This document shows, piece by piece, positions 1 to 5,444 of a stretch of DNA of 57,157 nt. How positions within the stretch are numbered: the stretch's first letter is position 1; every line of letters begins with the position of its first letter. Both the position numbers and the translations under genes were made by a program. The stretch comes from Bacteroidales bacterium (GTDB lineage: Bacteria; Bacteroidota; Bacteroidia; Bacteroidales; UBA932), in NCBI GenBank assembly GCA_024689525.1, contig JAILDI010000009.1, positions 1 to 57,157 on the forward strand, given 5' to 3'. The notes under the pieces are model-generated. The model did no database searches, was not told the DNA's origin, and worked only from the letters and a program-made list of their open reading frames with translations.

Positions 1-11
1 ATTTGATGTTA

Positions 12-43
12 CAAAGGTAAACAACATTTTTGAACTCTGCAAA
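12..43 (-). promoter_or_regulatory. Bacteroidota-type promoter pointing left, out of the window
   Basis: On the minus strand, TTTG (plus-strand CAAA 40-43) is followed after 20 bases by TACCTTTG (plus-strand CAAAGGTA 12-19). This fits the Bacteroidota sigma consensus TTTG-N19-23-TAnnTTTG well. The gene it serves must start just left of base 1. Confidence 0.55.
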
Positions 44-356
44 CAAAATGTGAATTAACATTTGTTTACCTGTGGAGAAAACAGGGGGAAATATATTGAT
101 GCGATATTTTATATAAGCTGAGTTAAATAGTTGGGTTTGGAGCATATAATAATAATATGAACAGCCCGAATACCGCGAAATCCCAAAATAGGGGAGTGTT
201 GATAAGATTTTACCGGATATTTTAATTTAGTTAAAACTTTATAAAGTACTGGGTTTAAGCGAAGTAATAATCAAATATATTCTTCATAATATTTCCTTAT
301 GCCCCAAATTTGCGAGTTATCAACAATCGCCCCGAAATTAACAGTTAATTATACAT

Positions 357-400
357 ATGTATACAAATGTATACAATTAAAGTTTGTAAATTGTATACAA
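357..400. repeat. Phased GTATAC operator-like array
   Basis: ATGTATACAA occurs twice in tandem (357-366, 367-376), one helical turn apart. An inverted copy TTGTATACAA follows at 391-400. Within this, TGTATACAATT (368-378) and AATTGTATACA (389-399) form a perfect 11-bp inverted repeat with a 10-bp spacer. Each half-site is itself palindromic. The layout resembles an operator for a dimeric or tetrameric repressor, or short iterons. No adjacent regulator gene is visible. Confidence 0.5.
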
Positions 401-452
401 AAATATACACCTAAAGTGTTACTTTAAGTTGGCATTTATGTGTATTAATTAG

Positions 453-659
453 TCTGCATCACTAGTAATCTCTAAAGCATATAATGCCGGTGATGAATAC
501 CCGCATCAAATAATAAACAAACCGTTTATTGGAAAGCCTGGAGAATGTTGTACGGAGACATATTTACAAATAGGGCCATTTGATTCTATAAAGGAAACTA
601 ATAATGCTATTTCCTATTTAAAAACGCGATTATTATTACGACGCTCTTTGAAATATTGA
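453..659 (+). pseudogene. Relic of an Eco57I-type restriction-modification DNA methylase
   Basis: A 68-codon open stretch follows an in-frame stop at 450-452 and has no start codon. Its translation contains AGDEYPHQIINKPFIG, then CCTETYLQIGPF and NAISYLKTR. I recognise these as part of the C-terminal specificity region of large adenine methylases of the Eco57I-like restriction family (roughly I/V-L-x-KPFIGEP...C-TETYL-IGPF...SY). In intact homologues the SYLKT motif is followed by a conserved FFRFLV-type segment. Here the sequence becomes LLLRRSLKY and stops, so the fragment is truncated at both ends. It lies upstream of a GIY-YIG/helicase restriction protein of the kind that pairs with such methylases. 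Recognition is from memory of the family, not from a search. Confidence 0.6.
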
Positions 660-662
660 CAA
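641..662 (+). promoter_or_regulatory. boxA-like antitermination motif
   Basis: CGCTCTTTGAAATATTGACA overlaps the 3' end of the methylase relic. It resembles the boxA element (GCTCTTTAACA in E. coli) found in rRNA leaders. No rRNA gene follows within the window, so it may be a scar of a rearrangement, a leader for antiterminated transcription, or chance. Confidence 0.25.
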
Positions 663-721
663 GAAAACTTATCTTCGTAGTTGACTGAGTGAGAGGCGAG
701 TTGAAAGAAATGTGAAGAACG

Positions 722-1282
722 ATGTGGTGTTCTGATTTTCAGCGCGAAGAGAACTATAAGGAGTATCTTCGGCTACTACAAGACAATGACTATTCGGATG
801 TTACGTACGACGAAGAATCGGGCGGCGTTAGTGCTGTGCATAAGCAGCACAAGTTCTCCAAGAATAAAGGTACCGATGGAGTGCGCCAAGGTGATTATGA
901 GTTGAACGTTATCGAAAGCCTAAGGAAACACGGACACAGGGTTGTCCTGGGAGCAGAATCTAACACCCCTGGTATTAAATCATATGACGGATTCCTTGAT
1001 GACATTCCAATGGAAATTAAAACTGTTGAAGGGGATGGAACGTGGTCAATTTGTACAAAGTTGCGTAATGCTGATAAACAGCGCGCAAAATGTGTCGTGT
1101 TGTATTTCCCGTATGAAGAACTCTACTCTCCGTTTAGAATTAGGGAAGGAATTAGACTGTTTCACACCGGAATGGATGTCAATCACGTTCCAGAACTATC
1201 AACCGTTCTAACTGTTGTTCAGAATCACTTGGAAACGGAGGGGGATAAAAAAGCCACCCCGATCGAGGGGTGGTCAATTTAG
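722..1282 (+). CDS. Orphan PD-(D/E)XK-like toxin/nuclease domain (MuF-C/CDI type)
   Basis: This 186-residue protein has no signal peptide or membrane segment. After SGGVSAVHKQHKF (residues 33-45) it carries E60, then SYDGFL with D89, then MEIK with E98 and K100. That is the D-(x)n-E-x-K pattern of PD-(D/E)XK nucleases. Comparable C-terminal domains occur in phage MuF head-morphogenesis proteins and in contact-dependent inhibition toxins of Bacteroidota, where they sit behind a long delivery domain. No delivery domain is present here: an in-frame stop lies at 713-715, so the ORF looks like a detached C-terminal piece. Its last codons (KKATPIEGWSI) read through a strong hairpin at 1254-1273. 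No immunity gene is evident. It could be a decayed toxin, a small restriction nuclease, or a non-functional remnant. Family assignment is moderately sure; activity is unknown. Confidence 0.5.
   Translation: MWCSDFQREENYKEYLRLLQDNDYSDVTYDEESGGVSAVHKQHKFSKNKGTDGVRQGDYELNVIESLRKHGHRVVLGAESNTPGIKSYDGFLDDIPMEIKTVEGDGTWSICTKLRNADKQRAKCVVLYFPYEELYSPFRIREGIRLFHTGMDVNHVPELSTVLTVVQNHLETEGDKKATPIEGWSI
1254..1273. terminator. GC hairpin at the end of the nuclease-like ORF
   Basis: CCACCCC (1254-1260) and GGGGTGG (1267-1273) form a perfect 7-bp stem with a 6-base loop. An A-run lies upstream and CAATTT downstream. It lies inside the last codons of the preceding ORF and could terminate transcription in either direction. 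Confidence 0.5.
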
Positions 1283-1412
1283 GAAGGTTTGAGGAGGGAG
1301 AATGGGGCGAACTCATACACTCTCTCCCCTTCCAATGCAAAGGTAGTAATAATTCCTTAATCTGCAACAAGTTTTCTTGTTATTATTTCATTGCGTCCAT
1401 AACTACTTATGT

Positions 1413-4139
1413 ATGGCAGCAGAAAACTTGTTACGGAAAAGGGTCATCGAAACTCCAACCATCTATGCTTATGTTCATCCTGATGTGCCGTCACACAAAG
1501 GGTGGATAAAAGTAGGATACACAACCCGTGATGTGGAAACCCGAGTGAAGGAGCAGAATCAGACAGGGAACATCAAGTATACAATACTTTTGAAACGTCC
1601 TGCTATGCGCAAGGATGGCTCATCCTTTACCGATAAGCTGGTTCACCGCATCCTTCGCAAAGATCACATCCGCAATCCGGAAGGAGAATGGTTTGTGTGT
1701 GATGTCAAGAAAGTGGAGCAGGCCATTGCCACAGCCGTGGCCGGGAAGGACAAGATGATCGACCGCATCTATGATTTCCCAATGCGTCCGGAGCAGGAGC
1801 GTGCTGTAGTCAAGACATCGGCCTACTTTGATGCTTTCAAGAAAGACCCAACCAACCGTGGCCTAACGCCGCATTTCCTATGGAATGCCAAGATGCGCTT
1901 CGGCAAGACTTTCACCACCTACCAGCTGGCCTTGAAGATGAAGTGGAAGAAGGTCCTGGTCCTTACATTCAAACCGGCTGTAAAGACTGCTTGGGAAGAG
2001 GACCTTCGCACGCATAAGGACTTTGAAGGCTGGCAGTTCTGTCAGAAGCAGGAAGACCGGGAATTCAACTATGTCAACGAGCGCAAGCCTTTTGTATGCT
2101 TCGCCTCATTCCAGGACGTGCTTGGGAAGAATGACGCCGGAGGCATCAAGGCCACTAATAAATGGATACAGACCGTAGATTGGGACTGCATCGTCCTGGA
2201 CGAATACCACTACGGCGCCTGGGGCAAGAATGCCAAGAATTTCTACGACAAGAAAGACCCGGCGCTGAAACGTGCCGAGGAAGTCGGCGAAATCATCACG
2301 GAAGATGCCGATAATGTCAGGGAGCTGGAAGCCCGCGAGATTTACGATGAAGGCCTGATGCCACTCCGCACTGGCGCTTACCTTTATCTGTCCGGGACGC
2401 CATTCCGTGCAATCTCCACCGGTGAATTCATCGAGGAGCAAATATACAACTGGACATACTCCGATGAGCAGGCTGCAAAGGAAGCATGGCAAGGGCCGAA
2501 GAACCCTTACGCCCAGCTGCCAAAGATGGTGATGCTCACATACCAGCTGCCGGACAGCATCCGTGAAATTGCCGCCCAGGGAGAGTTTGATGAGTTCGAC
2601 CTTAACGAGTTCTTCCGCGCAGAAGATGACTACTTCTTGCACGAGGAATACGTCCAGAAGTGGCTGGACCTCATCCGAGGCGCTTACTCCGAGAACATTG
2701 TTACGGAGCTCAAATTGGGCACGGAAAAGCCGCCTATGCCGTTCTCCGATGCCCGACTGCTCAGCTACCTGCAGCATACATACTGGTTTCTGCCCTCAGT
2801 GGCCGCCTGTCGCGCAATGAAGAAACTACTGAAGAGACGTTGCAACCGCTTCTACGATGAATACAAGGTGATTGTGGCCGCCGGCAACGAGGCAGGTATG
2901 GGGGCCCAGGCTGTAGAACCGGTGTACAATGCAATGGAAGATCCGCAGCAGACCAAGACAATTACTCTCTCCTGCGGCAAACTCTCCACAGGCGTTACCG
3001 TGAAACCTTGGACCGGCATACTGATGCTCCGCAACACTACATCGCCGGAGACCTATTTCCAGGCTGCTTTCCGTGTACAGTCACCATGGATCACCAAGGA
3101 TGAATGGGGTGAGGAATTGATTCTCAAGCCTTTCTGCTACGTCTTTGATTTCGCCCCCAACCGGGCACTCCGTCAGGTAGAAGAATATAGCTGCCAGCTC
3201 AATGTCCACGAAACAAACCCGGAGAAGAAAGTGGAGCAGTTCATAAAGTTCTTACCCATTCTGGCTTTTGACGGCTCGTCGATGAAGGAAATTGATCCTG
3301 CCGGTGTGCTGGATATGGCCATGAGCGGAACTACGGCCACGCTGCTTGCCCGCCGCTGGGAGAGCGCCGTATTGGTCAACGTGGATAACGCAACGCTCCA
3401 GCGCCTGATGAACAATCCTGAGGCTATGAAGGCCTTGATGAACATTGAAGGGTTCCGCAATCTGAACTCCGATATTGAGACCATCATCAACAAGTCCGAG
3501 CACGTCAAGAACACCAAGAAAGAAAAAGGCGACAATCTTACCCCGAAACAGAAGAAGGAACTCACCGAGGAAGAGAAAGAATACAAGAGCAAACGCAAAG
3601 AGATCCAGGAGAAACTTATCAAATTCGCCACCCGCATCCCGGTCTTTATGTACCTCACGGACTACCGCGAATACTGCCTGAAAGACGTGATTGAGCAACT
3701 GGAGCCCGAACTCTTCCGCAAAGTTACCGGCCTCACCCTCAAGGATTTCAGTTTACTGGTCAGTCTGGGCGTATTCAATAGTGAATTGATGAACGACGCT
3801 GTATACAAGTTCAAGCGTTACGAAGACTCCAGCCTTGAATACACAGGCATAGACAAGCATACGGGCACACTCATCGGCGGCTGGGACACGGTCATTGACA
3901 CTTCTAAACTGGTTGAACAGACTCCGGAAGAAGAGCCTGAACCCATACCGGAAGAAGCAAATGCAGACCAGTTGCGCTGGGCGCGTCTGCAGGTTGGCGA
4001 TATCGTAATCCATAAGAGCCTCGGCCCCGGCGAAATTATGGCCATTGACGACAAATACATCATCGTAAAGTTTCCGGACCGTGAGTCAAAGTTCCTTTAT
4101 CCGGGGGCTTTTGAGAAGGGGTGGCTAATAATTAAATAG
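1413..4139 (+). CDS. GIY-YIG (T5orf172-like) nuclease fused to a DExH helicase; restriction subunit
   Basis: This 908-residue protein is a restriction endonuclease/translocase. Residues 17-100 form a T5orf172/GIY-YIG-like nuclease domain (IYAYVHPD, then GWIKVGYTTRDVETRVKEQ, then GEWFV). An SF2 helicase core follows: MRFGKT at 161-166 (Walker A-like), DEYH at 263-266 (motif II), SGTPF at 327-331 (motif III) and QAAFRVQ (motif VI). A charged helical segment near residue 700 and a C-terminal tudor/SH3-like domain (VGDIVIHKSLGPGEIMAID) complete it. I chose ATG 1413 because the upstream extension starts with TTG at 1377 and adds an unconserved tail. The usual partner is an Eco57I-like methylase; here only a relic is left at 453-659. 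The reading frame is intact, so either protective methylation comes from elsewhere or the enzyme is silent or inactive. Domain calls are firm; cleavage specificity is unknown. Confidence 0.75.
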   Translation: MAAENLLRKRVIETPTIYAYVHPDVPSHKGWIKVGYTTRDVETRVKEQNQTGNIKYTILLKRPAMRKDGSSFTDKLVHRILRKDHIRNPEGEWFVCDVKKVEQAIATAVAGKDKMIDRIYDFPMRPEQERAVVKTSAYFDAFKKDPTNRGLTPHFLWNAKMRFGKTFTTYQLALKMKWKKVLVLTFKPAVKTAWEEDLRTHKDFEGWQFCQKQEDREFNYVNERKPFVCFASFQDVLGKNDAGGIKATNKWIQTVDWDCIVLDEYHYGAWGKNAKNFYDKKDPALKRAEEVGEIITEDADNVRELEAREIYDEGLMPLRTGAYLYLSGTPFRAISTGEFIEEQIYNWTYSDEQAAKEAWQGPKNPYAQLPKMVMLTYQLPDSIREIAAQGEFDEFDLNEFFRAEDDYFLHEEYVQKWLDLIRGAYSENIVTELKLGTEKPPMPFSDARLLSYLQHTYWFLPSVAACRAMKKLLKRRCNRFYDEYKVIVAAGNEAGMGAQAVEPVYNAMEDPQQTKTITLSCGKLSTGVTVKPWTGILMLRNTTSPETYFQAAFRVQSPWITKDEWGEELILKPFCYVFDFAPNRALRQVEEYSCQLNVHETNPEKKVEQFIKFLPILAFDGSSMKEIDPAGVLDMAMSGTTATLLARRWESAVLVNVDNATLQRLMNNPEAMKALMNIEGFRNLNSDIETIINKSEHVKNTKKEKGDNLTPKQKKELTEEEKEYKSKRKEIQEKLIKFATRIPVFMYLTDYREYCLKDVIEQLEPELFRKVTGLTLKDFSLLVSLGVFNSELMNDAVYKFKRYEDSSLEYTGIDKHTGTLIGGWDTVIDTSKLVEQTPEEEPEPIPEEANADQLRWARLQVGDIVIHKSLGPGEIMAIDDKYIIVKFPDRESKFLYPGAFEKGWLIIK

Positions 4140-4238
4140 TGGAGAAGTTGTGATTATATACGGGGGAACTTCTCCAGAACCCTTTGTGGAATAGCGATAT
4201 GTGGAGAAGTTCCCTTCCATAAAAACACAACTTCTCCA
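4140..4238. repeat. Two nested perfect inverted repeats between convergent genes
   Basis: Four GGAGAAGTT/AACTTCTCC arms lie in 99 bases. The outer pair TGGAGAAGTTGTG (4140-4152) and CACAACTTCTCCA (4226-4238) is a perfect 13-bp inverted repeat. The inner pair GGGAACTTCTCCA (4164-4176) and TGGAGAAGTTCCC (4202-4214) is another. Because the core is shared, arms 1+2 and 3+4 can also pair over about 10 bp, giving two alternative folds. It begins at the base after the restriction gene's stop codon and may act as a bidirectional terminator or be a small mobile palindrome. Confidence 0.6.
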
Positions 4239-4256
4239 TTAGAGGCATCCAAAGGC

Positions 4257-5444
4257 CTATTCTCGTTCGAGGAGGGAGCTGTCGCCGTAGGAGAGGAAGC
4301 GGTAGTTGGAGGCGAGGGCGTGGCGGTAGATGGTTTGCCAGTCGCCGCCGACGAAGGAGGAGACGAGGAGCAAAAGTGTGCTTTCCGGCTGATGGAAATT
4401 GGTTACCATACGGCGGACTATGCGCCATTTGAAGCCGGGGACGATGATGATGCGGGTGCCGATGGAGAGGGTGTCCAGACCATTACGCTCAAGGTAATCC
4501 ACCAGGGCCTGAAGAGCCTCAGAAGTGGAATACGGATACTCTCGCTCGTACGGCGCCCACTGCGGCACGTCCTCCGGTGCTCCATTTTCGATGCAGGAGA
4601 CGCCTGCGTAGTATAGTGATTCCAGGGTGCGGACGGAGGTGGTTCCAACGGCCACTACATCTCTTCCTGCGGCAAGTTCACGAAGAAGATCGATCCCCAC
4701 AAAGAACGGCTCTCTGTGCATTGGGTGCTCGCTCACGAGGGATGTTTTCACTGGCAGGAAAGTGCCTGCGCCGACGTGAAGGCACACCTGCTGCATTTCG
4801 ATGCCGCGGGCGCGGATGTCGTCCAGGACGCGCTCTGTGAAGTGCAGGCCTGCCGTGGGGGCGGCAACGGAGCCGCGGATGTGGGCGTACAGGGTTTGGT
4901 AACGTTCGAGATCGAGAGCCTCGGTGTCACGGTTCAGGTAGGGTGGAATGGGGATGGAGCCCGCTATGTCCAGAACCCGGGAGAAGGGCTCGCCGCCGTC
5001 CCATGAGAAGCGTACGGAACCGGTGGCGCCGTCACGATCCAGGAGTTCCGCCTTGAGGCCAAGCTGATTATCGCCATAAAGGCCGATCTTATCGCCCTTC
5101 CAGCGCTTTGCGTTGCCTATTACGCACTTCCACACGCAACTCTCCGTTGCGGCGAATGCGCTCACATATTCGGCAGGCTGAAGGGGTTCCAGAACAAACA
5201 CCTCGATGTGTGCTCCGGACTCCCGCTGGAAGTGCAGGCGAGCGGGTACGACCTTGGTGTCGTTGAACACCATCAGGGCTCCGACAGGCAGCAGTGAGGG
5301 AAGATCCCGGAACCGGCAATCTTCCACAACCCCGCCGCTATAGTGCAGAAGTTTGGATGCATCCCGTTCCGGGAGCGGATACTTTGCAATCCGTTCGTCC
5401 GGCAGGGGATAATTATAGTCTTCTATATGGATTTCTGGAATCAT
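4257..5444 (-). CDS. queA: S-adenosylmethionine:tRNA ribosyltransferase-isomerase (QueA family)
   Basis: QueA transfers and isomerises the ribosyl part of SAM onto 7-aminomethyl-7-deazaguanine in tRNA, making epoxyqueuosine; it is cytosolic. The 395-residue protein shows the family motifs in order: PLPDERIAKYPLPERDASKLL near the N-terminus, LMVFNDTKVVPARL, PTAGLHFTERVL, VAVGTTSVRTLESL, and near the C-terminus VTNFHQPESTLLLLVSSF and YRFLSYGDSSLL. It is somewhat longer than the ~350-residue canonical enzyme, with extra sequence in the middle, as in a QueA-like group common in Bacteroidota. Its start overlaps the stop of the upstream PPDK-like gene by ATGA (5441-5444), implying translational coupling. 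Confidence 0.85.
   Translation of the reverse strand: MIPEIHIEDYNYPLPDERIAKYPLPERDASKLLHYSGGVVEDCRFRDLPSLLPVGALMVFNDTKVVPARLHFQRESGAHIEVFVLEPLQPAEYVSAFAATESCVWKCVIGNAKRWKGDKIGLYGDNQLGLKAELLDRDGATGSVRFSWDGGEPFSRVLDIAGSIPIPPYLNRDTEALDLERYQTLYAHIRGSVAAPTAGLHFTERVLDDIRARGIEMQQVCLHVGAGTFLPVKTSLVSEHPMHREPFFVGIDLLRELAAGRDVVAVGTTSVRTLESLYYAGVSCIENGAPEDVPQWAPYEREYPYSTSEALQALVDYLERNGLDTLSIGTRIIIVPGFKWRIVRRMVTNFHQPESTLLLLVSSFVGGDWQTIYRHALASNYRFLSYGDSSLLERE

Larger units (their letters stand above)
1..452. other. AT-rich gene-free stretch with origin-like signals
   Basis: I see no credible reading frame here. The stretch is visibly more AT-rich than the coding DNA. It holds a 10-bp inverted repeat (AGGTAAACAA at 15-24, TTGTTTACCT at 62-71), two exact TTATCAACA sites in opposite orientation (197-205 on minus, 317-325 on plus), one further DnaA-box-like site (TGTGGAGAA, 72-80) and an array of GTATAC motifs (357-400). 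It could be a replication-origin-like or strongly regulated intergenic region. The function is inferred; only the motifs are seen. Confidence 0.5.

Noticed and set aside
357..400. CRISPR-like repeat
   Set aside because: Units are only 10 bp and adjacent, with no spacers or cas genes.
1377..1412. TTG start extending the restriction protein by 12 residues
   Set aside because: The ATG at 1413 is followed directly by the conserved domain; the extension has no support.
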